A DNA stretch of 15,057 nucleotides, taken from Pseudomonadota bacterium (GTDB lineage: Bacteria > Desulfobacterota > Syntrophobacteria > Syntrophobacterales > Syntrophobacteraceae). The notes beneath the pieces are model-generated. The model was given only the letters and a program-made list of their open reading frames with translations. It did not search any database and was not told where the DNA came from. Location of the stretch: positions 1 to 15,057 of the forward strand of contig JAEZHY010000227.1 in the NCBI GenBank assembly GCA_023416335.1, read 5' to 3'. Each line of letters starts with the position of its first letter. Within the stretch, counting starts at the first letter, position 1. A program made the position numbers and the translations under genes. Positions 9,901 through 14,824 of the stretch are shown piece after piece.

Positions 9901-9908
9901 AAAGATAG
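3951..9908 (+). CDS. Secreted SpvB / FG-GAP / RHS-repeat protein with unrecognised C-terminal tip
   Basis: This is a 1985-residue giant of the RHS/insecticidal-toxin-B family. In order it has a Sec signal peptide (residues 1-28, probable cleavage after LYA), a Ser/Ala/Glu-rich linker (29-72), and an SpvB-type N-terminal domain (about 76-300; LSTGAATYSIPIEVPKG). Seven FG-GAP/VCBS-like DxNxDGxxD repeats follow at about 366-715. A TcdB-middle-like segment lies at about 730-830 and many YD/RHS repeats at about 980-1600. The RHS core (about 1615-1720) contains RYYDPVIGRFISPDS and ends NPLIYTDPTGH. In relatives the B and C regions form a hollow shell enclosing the tip, cut after the DPxG motif. The tip (1721-1985) is a Gly/Ala-rich hydrophobic stretch and then about 85 residues I do not recognise. 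The ATG at 3951 is chosen because it begins the signal peptide and has AAAGG ten bases upstream. A toxin role is inferred from architecture only; a surface or adhesion role is possible. Confidence 0.93.
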   Translation: MCRNKSFRSVLCVLLAILTLIHTTPLYASGSQSAGSESESAAVESDSARTSTASAVAQSAGTGEEPSATIGDLVLSPQAPAPNLSTGAATYSIPIEVPKGRGNIAPNLALTYNSYLGNGWVGVGWNLDMGYIQRSTKKGLSYTANQFIASVQGSVSELTARPAWGEGHYENKIEGGFLNYYLNNSTGGWEVTDKSGIKYYYGSTTASRQGPPETYRWLLDRVQDLNGNYMIVSYQGSYGELYLSQIRYAGNVSGPPTTNSVIFDIESRPDVLTSLSSGIEVRTVSRLQAIRVFGNNQLARTYRLSYLTSPRSSRSLLQSITQFGSDDTTAMEPITFEWQTGSNGFGAAEYMGERTLGTTVVFSQIVDVNADGLADFVFDHSSDDTPATIHIKRNAGGSYPDENMWGARTSPYDSKFKGFYLADLIGDSYPDLIYHDSSGRIHVLMNTGGARLADDDETAIMGVRASGTTMNSPFKIADVNRDGVPDLIYEGDRGRIHVLTGNTSNGVFAGFSTDEIWGIRSVVSILGVPSGEIKLADVNGDGMADVVYDGTDGQIHVSPSAGTWFRADTPWLTSSTRVRDNPTRILYMADVNGDGLADAIYIANNPETGIQEFRVALSTGTGFLPDRGWGTFGGINPGLSNYNNPIVTDVNSDSLPDLVYNNALNDGQLSGYGYIQVFLNTGASFSYAGIWGTYRGDSYEGFSMADTNGDGIPDFTLEKNIQDANPRTFTFRGNGPAPDLIRKIDNGIGGTYTIGYTPSTAYGKVLPFVLRTVSSVTSDDGNGNLAETDYTYANALFSYSEREFRGFNYVKQTLPNGTTVESYFYQDDVKKGLMYDQKVNDVDGTLFQEQVNTYEVRVPYANTSFPCLVRTDTYLYDGSATPGQVTTTFNYDAYGNVISKFQQGDPESQGDERYDIIEYSYDTANWLLALPSFLCTRETNTPSDDNDLSRTAITYYANKGLVRTKTFWLKEKGAGEVDPAITYVYDDYGNLVSLSDPNGNPPTITEYDPTMTFPETVTNPKGHSVTVTYDYRYGKPLARTDFNGYVTHYYYDALGRVTTVVGPNDSITHPTRTYSYNDLGTTHQNIGATVLEQTGTTQIYWKTIFFDGFGRQTSVHSEGPGANPIYVDTIYDSNGKVWKKSYPYLGNVETPRWVVYTYDNFGRLHATNKPDGGTAYNFYSQYRTTYLDPMSKKRIEDRDAYGRVIRVYEYYTSTNFALTTYAYDPLGKLVQVTDANNNVTTINFDTLGRKINMQDPDMGYWEYRYDANGNLTAQTDAKLDTVTFEYDEINRPTLKHYPTGTDVSYAYDDDPTYGNAVGRLTSVTDASGTTVMHYDNEGRVTFIRKIVGGVSYYIRNTYDALGRITGIRYPDNEWVNYTYDTAGNISGVTGYATFLNYNALGQPGEIHFGNNVVSAFSYYDETDSRLRDISTGLPGQDSLQHYSYVYDLSGNLTSISDHIDSNRNQTFTYDLLNRLTRAESPSYTPIDFTYSKTGNILTNSRVGTYSYNPLPHPRAVKTAGSNTYTYDANGNMITRNGSTIAYDYDNRPSSITTGSVTTSFVYDYKGARVKKTTDSPQSTTVYIGNLYECKDGVCTKHIFAGGRRIASKSGTNTWYYHSDHLGGLNVVTDSSGTPVQNAAYYPFGETRSSSGSINLPYKFTGQENDPESGLYYYGARYYDPVIGRFISPDSIVQAPGDPQTLNRYAYCRNNPLIYTDPTGHIFGIDDFICAIIIGALLNVTIAAIQGTDLSTAAALGAFSGAMFYGAGQIAGAVAKGLSSSTMASLAGVGIHVAAGMGTGALSAAAYHQDVSTSAIVGGLSAGAAKGAGMLMEGSEWYQGIGRDFGKSGQFAVDLPFHAAIGAVSGGIAAQISGGNFGSGAAQGAWTAAYGYLFNKIMHKGTDRFDDDGDSPTARPKQNPLDINSSVIGPNDHRLITWPYLVAGAMFIIQIQEDGSNVWGLAVPSDKGLIVLPTSGQFSRGYLYER

Positions 9909-9996
9909 TTACATCAACTTATTACGAATCATCCTACTGATAACTATTGCAATTCTAGGCCCAATTGCATTAGCAATTTATAATTATTTCAAATAA
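9898..9996 (+). CDS. 32-residue single-span membrane peptide overlapping the RHS stop
   Basis: A short frame begins at ATG 9898, inside the last codons of the RHS gene, and ends TAA at 9994-9996. AGAGG lies eight bases upstream of the ATG, and the 11-base overlap with the RHS stop suggests translational coupling. The peptide has a short polar start (MKDSYIN), a hydrophobic stretch from about residue 8 to 29 rich in Ile, Leu and Ala with a central Gly-Pro, and a lysine end, so one membrane span is likely. Its position directly after a variable RHS tip is where immunity genes usually sit. I do not recognise the sequence; an immunity or small regulatory membrane peptide is inference. It could also be a remnant of a longer gene. 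Confidence 0.5.
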   Translation: MKDSYINLLRIILLITIAILGPIALAIYNYFK

Positions 9997-10244
9997 GTTA
10001 CTGAACCGGCTTACGGAGGCCAAGAGACCACTACTGTGAGCATAGCTCCATGTATAATACCCTGTATCTCGGTCATTTCTCGGTCATCGGGGTCGGACCT
10101 CGTATATTTCTGAATCCCCAAATTTGCAATTTTGCATTCGATGTGTACTTTGATTTGACGGGTTTCAACATACCGCGTGGTCTTGCCGCAATCCTTGGGG
10201 AAATCAATGCTTCTATTGTCGGCTTTCAAACCAGGATTCAAAAC
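9997..10244. other. Ambiguous stretch between peptide gene and membrane-protein gene
   Basis: The plus frame of the next gene is open back to an ATG at 10050, which has no Shine-Dalgarno. The opposite strand is also open (10011-10241) in the codon-aligned frame. Neither translation resembles a family I know. It may be a real 65-residue N-terminal extension of the membrane protein, or the remains of a gene. Confidence 0.4.
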
Positions 10245-10658
10245 ATGATAAGTAGCCCGCTTAAAGCAAAATACGTCCTGGCAGCGGCTGCTGTTGGATT
10301 GACCTGCTGGCTCCTTGGATTCGGCCTTTATTACCTGGACAAAACGCTATCCGGGATCCTCGAAATAATAGTTATTCCCATGATAATCGGATCGACTTTT
10401 TCCGTCATAACAAAGCTCAGGCGTTATCTGGTCGTGATGACCATGTGTCTGCTATCGTTTTTCTCTTACTTCCTGCTCATACTGCTTCGAGTTACAGTCA
10501 CATTCATATCCGATGTAAACATAATGGAGTACGTAGCAAATAACATCAAAGCTTTCATGTACCTGTTGCCCCTACAACTATTGTTTTCAATGATCGGTTG
10601 CTTGATTACGTTCAAGATTGCTCCTTATATTTTAAAAACTCAGGGGCACGGTGATTGA
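10245..10658 (+). CDS. Four-helix integral membrane protein, unknown function
   Basis: The 137-residue product is dominated by about four hydrophobic segments: VLAAAAVGLTCWLLGFGLYY, GILEIIVIPMIIGSTFSVI, YLVVMTMCLLSFFSYFLLIL and FMYLLPLQLLFSMIGCLITF. Short basic loops (KLRR; a C-terminal ILKTQG tail) separate or follow them. The ATG at 10245 is preferred because AGGA lies eight bases upstream. An in-frame ATG at 10050 would add 65 mostly non-hydrophobic residues but has no ribosome binding site. The gene is AT-richer than the VOR operon and follows the RHS gene on the same strand. Many RHS and contact-dependent toxin loci carry such small membrane proteins as immunity factors; that role here is inferred from position only. 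I do not recognise the family. Confidence 0.65.
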   Translation: MISSPLKAKYVLAAAAVGLTCWLLGFGLYYLDKTLSGILEIIVIPMIIGSTFSVITKLRRYLVVMTMCLLSFFSYFLLILLRVTVTFISDVNIMEYVANNIKAFMYLLPLQLLFSMIGCLITFKIAPYILKTQGHGD

Positions 10659-10702
10659 TTCCAGGACCGCCGCAGTCAATAAAATTTGTGGAAAGACATA
10701 CT

Positions 10703-11197
10703 ATGCCAAATTGGCTTCTCGGCGTTTTGCTTCTATTTGCGGTTCTTTCTCTCCTGGAGCAGGCCTGTTTCTTACTCTTCCGGAGATACCCCTACAAACA
10801 TGGAATTCCAGTCACAAATATCCACTTCGGCCCGATCGCCGCTGAACCCGATGAGACTCAACTCTCGGTATTGCGTGAAAGATTGTATCTTCTACCCGAT
10901 TTAAATTCAAAGAAGTTGGAGGTACCGGGGAAATCTTCATCAGGTACGGATATCACGAGAGATATAATGGTCCATGCCTTGTGTGTGGGGATATCGATAT
11001 CGAAAAGTTCATAATTACAATGCGAATAGGGATCTTTACCTCATCGTTCCTCGTTTTCTCTCTTCACTGTAATGATGCTGATACCTTTCCTCCATATTTA
11101 CCACCTCGTTCCGCCTCTCGCAGTCGGGATCCAAATCTACTCATTTTTCAGGTTCAAAAGAAGCTTATTGAAACTGTGCGGCCTGCGTGACTTATAG
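10703..11197 (+). pseudogene. Frameshifted membrane-protein gene (two compensating shifts)
   Basis: A gene starts at ATG 10703 (GGAAAG upstream) with a membrane segment, NWLLGVLLLFAVLSLLEQA, then RRYPYKHGIPV. Good coding sequence stays in this frame to about 10910 (LYLLPDLNSKK). It continues one base earlier in phase (EIFIRYGYHERYNGPCL, then a hydrophobic RIGIFTSSFLVFSL) to about 11060. It returns to the first frame with FTVMMLIPFLHIYHLVPPL and a basic tail ending at TAG 11195-11197. Read this way the product is about 165 residues with three hydrophobic segments. A one-base loss near 10905-10917 and a one-base gain near 11060 would explain it. In the uncorrected sequence the first frame stops at 11017. 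It is either a decayed gene of the RHS accessory cluster or a sequencing artefact. The family is not recognised. Confidence 0.6.
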
Positions 11198-11207
11198 AAT
11201 TAGCGGC

Positions 11208-12938
11208 TCAATCGACGATCTCCACATCCAGCCCATATCTCTTAAGCTTATTATAGAGCTGCCGCACGGAGATCTTGAGCAGGTTCGCGGCGCGGGTGCG
11301 GTTGCCGCCCGTTGCGGCCATCACCTGCCGGAGGAGTGCCTTTTCCCAGACGGCATGGGCTTCGGACAGGCTGGTCATGCTCTTTTGATTTTCCGTATCT
11401 CCCGGTCCTGCAGGCGGGCAAGATACAACGGGTGAACGTAGCGGAAGGTGGTCGGCACGGACGAGTTTTTCGCCCGGCTGCATGTTGATCAGGGCGCGGC
11501 CAAGCATGTTTTCCAGCTCGCGCACGTTGCCCGGCCAGTCGTACGAACAGAAAAGGGCCAGCGCTTCCGGGGTGATCCCTTCCACGTGGCGGCTGTATTC
11601 CTTGTTGAGCTTGGCGAGCAGCGCGTTGAGAAGCGGAGAAATGTCCTCGCGGCGTTCGCGCAGGGGCGGAATGTGTATGGGCAGGACGTTCAGCCGGTAG
11701 AAAAGGTCCGAACGGAACCGCCCCTTTTGTGAGAGGGACGCCAGGTCCACGTTCGTGGCCGTGATTACGCGGACGTCGACCGGAACGGGGCGCGAAGCGC
11801 CTACCGGAACGATCTCCTTTTCCTGGAGCACCCGAAGCAGTTTGGCCTGGACGGCCATGTTGCTCTCGGCGATTTCGTCGAGAAAGATCGTCCCGCCCTG
11901 AGCTTCCAGGAAATGGCCTTTCTGCCCTCCCCGCCTGGCCCCTGTGAACGCCCCTTCCACATACCCAAAGAGCTGACTCTCCTGGAGCGTATCGGGGATA
12001 GCTCCGCAGTTCACGCAGATAAAAGGCCTGTTAGCACGGTCGCTCGAATGATGTATGGCGTGCGCGAAGAGTTCCTTACCCGTCCCGCTCTCGCCGGAGA
12101 GGAGCACAGTTGCGGGCGTGGAGGCCGCCCTTTTCGCCTGCTCCATGAGTTCCTGCATGATGGGACTCACCGCAACGATGTCGTCGAAGGTGTACTTGGT
12201 ATCGAGTCGGCGGATAAGCTGCCGGGCCCTGTCGAGTTGCTCGCTGAGCGATCTCAATTCGGAGACGTCGTGAATCACGGCGACGCTTCCCTTGAGTGAG
12301 CCGTCCACGACTATGGGCGCAACGTCCACGAGCACCTCGCGCCGTCCCGCGCCGACTTTCAGGGGCACATGCTTCACGGCCTTTCGCGTGCGCAGCACGT
12401 GCATGTGCATGCTTTCGCCTTCGGCGATGTCCACCGTAGCGGGCCTTTGCAGCACATCCTTTTCCGTCAGGCCGGTGAGCCGGGTATAGGCGGGGTTGAT
12501 GAGTAGCCCCAGGCCCTTTTCGTCGACTACGGAGATAGCATCCTGCGTCGCGTTGACAATCGCCTCCAGGAGGGTCCGGGTCTCCTTGAGGGCGGCAATT
12601 TCGCTTCCGAGCCGCTTTATTTCTCCAATATCCCGGAATGTGGCCAGCGCCCCGACGATCTCTCCCCGAGCATTGCGCACAGGCACCCGGTTGGTCATGA
12701 TCGTCGTTACGCCCGTATCCTGAATCTGGTCCAGTTCTGCTTCGCCGGTTTCGAGCACGATATGCAGCCGCGTGTTGGGAATTGCGTCCCAGACATCGCG
12801 CCCCATCACGGAGTCGGCCGAAATGCCCATCAGGCGCTCGGCGGCCGTGTTGAAAAGCGTGACCCGGCCGCCGGCATCCACCGCCAGGACGCCTTCATGC
12901 GCTGCATCGAGAAATGCACTGATCTGATTTTGTTCCAT
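11208..12938 (-). CDS. Sigma-54-dependent transcriptional activator, PAS-PAS-AAA+-Fis
   Basis: This 576-residue bacterial enhancer-binding protein remodels RNA polymerase carrying sigma-54 using ATP hydrolysis. Two PAS domains occupy about residues 5-105 and 120-228, joined by a short helical linker. The AAA+ domain runs from about 253 to 480 with Walker A GESGTGKE (282-289), the sigma-54 contact loop GAFTGA (329-334), Walker B GTIFLDE (349-355), the arginine finger region RSDLFYRLNV (409-418) and WPGNVREL (468-475). A Fis-type helix-turn-helix ends the protein (about 540-570; GGNRTRAANLLKIS). There is no phosphoreceiver domain, so the PAS domains probably sense a ligand or redox signal. ATG 12938 follows GGAG at eight bases. 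It converges with the RHS-downstream genes, only ten bases past the frameshifted gene. Its target operon is not evident. Confidence 0.95.
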   Translation of the reverse strand: MEQNQISAFLDAAHEGVLAVDAGGRVTLFNTAAERLMGISADSVMGRDVWDAIPNTRLHIVLETGEAELDQIQDTGVTTIMTNRVPVRNARGEIVGALATFRDIGEIKRLGSEIAALKETRTLLEAIVNATQDAISVVDEKGLGLLINPAYTRLTGLTEKDVLQRPATVDIAEGESMHMHVLRTRKAVKHVPLKVGAGRREVLVDVAPIVVDGSLKGSVAVIHDVSELRSLSEQLDRARQLIRRLDTKYTFDDIVAVSPIMQELMEQAKRAASTPATVLLSGESGTGKELFAHAIHHSSDRANRPFICVNCGAIPDTLQESQLFGYVEGAFTGARRGGQKGHFLEAQGGTIFLDEIAESNMAVQAKLLRVLQEKEIVPVGASRPVPVDVRVITATNVDLASLSQKGRFRSDLFYRLNVLPIHIPPLRERREDISPLLNALLAKLNKEYSRHVEGITPEALALFCSYDWPGNVRELENMLGRALINMQPGEKLVRADHLPLRSPVVSCPPAGPGDTENQKSMTSLSEAHAVWEKALLRQVMAATGGNRTRAANLLKISVRQLYNKLKRYGLDVEIVD

Positions 12939-13011
12939 AATCGCGCTCCGTTACGACAGGATAACCCGGCGCCTTTCGTGGAACAAGAGAAATAGGTCGA
13001 GTTGCAGAGCC

Positions 13012-13106
13012 AACCAAAATGCAAAACAAAACCCTTAACCACGAAAGGCCTGGAGCAGCACAGCCGCAACCAAAATTCAAAAACAAAACCCTCAACCACG
13101 AAAGGC
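13012..13106. repeat. Direct repeat pair, about 38 bp, 56-bp period
   Basis: Two copies (13012-13049 and 13068-13106) begin AACCAAAAT and end AACCACGAAAGGC, differing at a few positions. An inverted copy of the last 11 bases, GCCTTTCGTGG, lies at 12971-12981. The stretch sits upstream of the sigma-54 activator gene and has no coding potential. The CACGAAA motif recurs at 13115 and 13741. Confidence 0.75.
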
Positions 13107-13114
13107 ACGAAATA

Positions 13115-13154
13115 CACGAAAGAAAACAATAGGATAAGGTCGTAGGATGGGTGA
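13115..13154. repeat. GGATGGGTGA repeat, copy 1 (interrupted)
   Basis: This 40-base segment matches 13741-13780 at about 36 positions and ends GGATGGGTGA. Its expected partner arm ACCCATC, adjacent in copy 2, is here displaced to about 13230 by an insertion-like sequence. Confidence 0.7.
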
Positions 13155-13160
13155 AGTGGA

Positions 13161-13221
13161 GAGACTGTGTCGTGTTGTCGATGAAAACCAGCCCTGCCCC
13201 GGTCGGTTACGACACGGTCTC
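13161..13221. mobile_element. Possible 61-bp palindromic miniature insertion
   Basis: A 13-base arm GAGACTGTGTCGT (13161-13173) is matched with one mismatch by the reverse complement of ACGACACGGTCTC (13209-13221), leaving a 35-base centre. GGA flanks both ends (13158-13160 and 13222-13224), which could be a target duplication. Removing 64 bases restores a GGATGGGT...ACCCATC hairpin like the intact copy at 13771-13800. It encodes nothing; the insertion interpretation is inference. Confidence 0.4.
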
Positions 13222-13273
13222 GGAGCGCAACCCATCGTTTATTGATGAGCCGAGATACGAAATTCACGAAAGT

Positions 13274-13410
13274 GCCGTTCAGTTCCCCTCGGTTTAAAGT
13301 GCACCTAAGAGGTTGATGTCAAACGATTTACGGAACCGTCAACATGAAAATCTTGCTCAAAAAACAAAAAAATGACGGATAGTAGTACGAAAATCACCAA
13401 AGAAAACAAT
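13274..13410. repeat. 137-bp direct repeat, copy 1
   Basis: Begins GCCGTTCAGTTCC and ends with an AAAACAAT segment. It matches copy 2 at 13620-13756 along its whole length with scattered substitutions, sharing CTAAGAGGTTGAT and ATAGTAGTACGAAAATCAC. No open frame is conserved between the copies, so it is not a duplicated gene fragment that I can recognise. Confidence 0.8.
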
Positions 13411-13443
13411 GCCATAGTGTCAATGGTGCCGGGACTGCGGTAG

Positions 13444-13611
13444 GGTGGGCACAGCTTGATCGTGCCCACCGCCTCGCGCTTGGAACCAAACCGTGGGTGA
13501 CACGGGCAACGTGGTTTTGGTTGCCCGTGCCGCAGGCAAGAGGGACTGGTAATTCTACGCGAAGCCTCTTGTCCTCCGGACCCAGGCAATCGTTAAAGCC
13601 TGTTGCCTGGG
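13444..13611. repeat. Array of three perfect hairpins between direct repeats
   Basis: Three different inverted repeats follow each other: GGTGGGCAC/GTGCCCACC (13444-13452 with 13462-13470), CACGGGCAAC/GTTGCCCGTG (13501-13510 with 13520-13529) and CCCAGGCAA/TTGCCTGGG (13581-13589 with 13603-13611). Loops are 9, 9 and 13 bases. None is followed by a T-run, so they are not simple terminators. They may be clustered REP-like elements or a structured RNA. Confidence 0.7.
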
Positions 13612-13619
13612 CCACCCGC

Positions 13620-13756
13620 GCCGTTCGGTTCTCCTCGGCCTAAAGTGTAACTAAGAGGTTGATATTAAACGAGTTAAGAACCGGCAGCATAAACAATCTT
13701 GTTCAAAAAACAAGAAAACGACCGATAGTAGTACGAAAATCACGAAATAAAACAAT
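13620..13756. repeat. 137-bp direct repeat, copy 2
   Basis: The second, diverged copy of 13274-13410, 346 bases downstream in the same orientation, beginning GCCGTTCGGTTCT. Its end overlaps the start of the second GGATGGGTGA repeat. Confidence 0.8.
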
Positions 13757-13807
13757 ACGATAAAGTCGTCGGATGGGTGAGAGCGGAGCGGGAACCCATC
13801 GTTTTTT
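13741..13807. repeat. GGATGGGTGA repeat, copy 2 with intact hairpin
   Basis: This copy is uninterrupted: GATGGGT (13772-13778) pairs with ACCCATC (13794-13800) around a 15-base loop, and GTTTTTT follows. It serves as the reference for the interrupted copy at 13115-13230. The short stem plus T-run could act as a weak plus-strand terminator. Beyond it, 13811-13980 shows no gene or clear motif. Confidence 0.65.
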
Positions 13808-13980
13808 GAGGCTCGTTTCCCTCTCAGCCGCCGGGAAGCTAAAGGACTGACGTCGGTTCTTTTCTAATGTATCGCCGTATGAATATGTCTTACCGAAAAA
13901 TTACCTGCAATTTGATTACAATCCGCAGCTTCTATCAAAGTCCATTGAAATGTCTCTCCCAATCCTTACCATTCAGAAAA

Positions 13981-14003
13981 GGTCCCGGCACAGGGACCAG
14001 GAG
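13981..14003 (+). promoter_or_regulatory. Hairpin abutting the ribosome binding site of the next gene
   Basis: GGTCCC (13981-13986) and GGGACC (13993-13998) form a perfect six-base stem with a GGCACA loop. The Shine-Dalgarno AGGAG (13999-14003) begins on the very next base, eight bases before the TTG start at 14012. Such a stem can stack against or limit access to the ribosome site, so translational control is possible but unproven. Confidence 0.45.
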
Positions 14004-14011
14004 AAACAAGG

Positions 14012-14425
14012 TTGGAATACATAGGCACCGGCGATGAAATTCCGGGTTGCGAAGTGGAGGCCGGCAGACTGATTACTGCCGCCAGCCATTTGAATACAGC
14101 CCTGGAACTTTTGATAGGAATAAACGACAAGCTGATAGATGGTTTAATAAATTTCATGGATTTTATTGAGGAACTGTCCACCGTTTGGAACGAAATCAAC
14201 AAGTGCAGGATTTACACGCAAGGGAGCGTGTATTTCGAGGACTTGCTCATACCGGCGATGGGTTTTGTAAATGACGCCAAACTGATGCTGGAATCCCTGG
14301 TTCACTGGAATCTGGGGATGACCTTGTACGGGAAGATCAGCATACTGTCCAGCATACGCGAGGCCATAACGGGCGGAATCGGGCCGGGGATCAACCGGCT
14401 GGAGCTGTGCATGGCTCCATTTTAG
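14012..14425 (+). CDS. Hypothetical 137-residue helical protein
   Basis: The likely start is TTG at 14012, supported by AGGAG eight bases upstream; no ATG near the N-terminus has a better site. The product is mostly amphipathic helix (for example LITAASHLNTALELLIGIND and ALELL/LIDGLINFMDFIEEL segments), acidic overall, with three isolated cysteines and no signal peptide or clear membrane span. It ends CMAPF before TAG. I do not recognise a family. It is followed after 39 bases by a small zinc-binding protein on the same strand, and both end before one terminator, so they form a likely two-gene operon. Confidence 0.7.
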   Translation: MEYIGTGDEIPGCEVEAGRLITAASHLNTALELLIGINDKLIDGLINFMDFIEELSTVWNEINKCRIYTQGSVYFEDLLIPAMGFVNDAKLMLESLVHWNLGMTLYGKISILSSIREAITGGIGPGINRLELCMAPF

Positions 14426-14464
14426 AATGAGATTGTTATCCGCCAATGCTCGGGAGGATTTCCA

Positions 14465-14650
14465 ATGGAAGGCGTATGGGTTGATTGCAAGGAATGCGGG
14501 ACCCTGCCTCCGGAATTGCATGAGTATGCAGCCAAGAAATGCTCGCTTTGCGGCGCTCTGATGTGCGACGAATGCCTGGACGAGGCAGGCTATTGCGCGC
14601 CGTGCAGCCTGACGAGATCATACTCTAAGGACGAGGCTGTTCCAGTTTGA
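14465..14650 (+). CDS. Small eight-cysteine zinc-binding protein (61 residues)
   Basis: Four CxxC pairs are visible: C8-C11, C26-C29, C34-C37 and C44-C47, with spacers of 14, 4 and 6 residues. This suggests two structural zinc ions, in a compact treble-clef or cross-brace-like fold. Four acidic residues lie between C34 and C44 (MCDECLDEAGYC). The start ATG is certain: GGAGG lies seven bases upstream. The protein is soluble and has no other domain, so it could bind nucleic acid or act as a small partner protein. It is probably co-transcribed with the preceding 137-residue gene and is directly followed by an intrinsic terminator. The exact zinc-finger family is not assigned. Confidence 0.8.
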   Translation: MEGVWVDCKECGTLPPELHEYAAKKCSLCGALMCDECLDEAGYCAPCSLTRSYSKDEAVPV

Positions 14651-14671
14651 CAGGGGCTGATTTCAAAACGC

Positions 14672-14708
14672 AAGGCACGGACCATCCGGAAGGATTCCGT
14701 GCCTTTTT
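14672..14708 (+). terminator. Intrinsic terminator of the small two-gene operon
   Basis: AAGGCACGGA (14672-14681) pairs perfectly with TCCGTGCCTT (14696-14705), with a 14-base loop, and the T-run continues to 14708. It lies 21 bases after the stop of the zinc-binding gene, as expected for rho-independent termination on the plus strand. Confidence 0.9.
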
Positions 14709-14797
14709 ATTACAAAAATAGAAATGACAAAACTTACAACCAAGAAGTACGAGAATCATACGAGCACGTACCTGAAATCATCGGGCCTGCCGGGACG

Positions 14798-14824
14798 GGT
14801 TCCCAAGGCGGGACCTTGGGAACC
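14798..14824. repeat. Strong 11-bp hairpin
   Basis: GGTTCCCAAGG (14798-14808) and CCTTGGGAACC (14814-14824) form a perfect stem with a five-base CGGGA loop. No T-run follows, so it is probably a REP-like intergenic palindrome and not a terminator. Confidence 0.7.

Noticed and set aside
10011..10241. Minus-strand 76-codon open frame
   Set aside because: It uses a TTG start with no clear ribosome site and is codon-aligned with the plus frame; most likely a shadow, though the stretch remains ambiguous.
13305..13615. Minus-strand open frames of 73-94 codons in the repeat region
   Set aside because: They cross direct repeats and hairpins and lack recognisable products.
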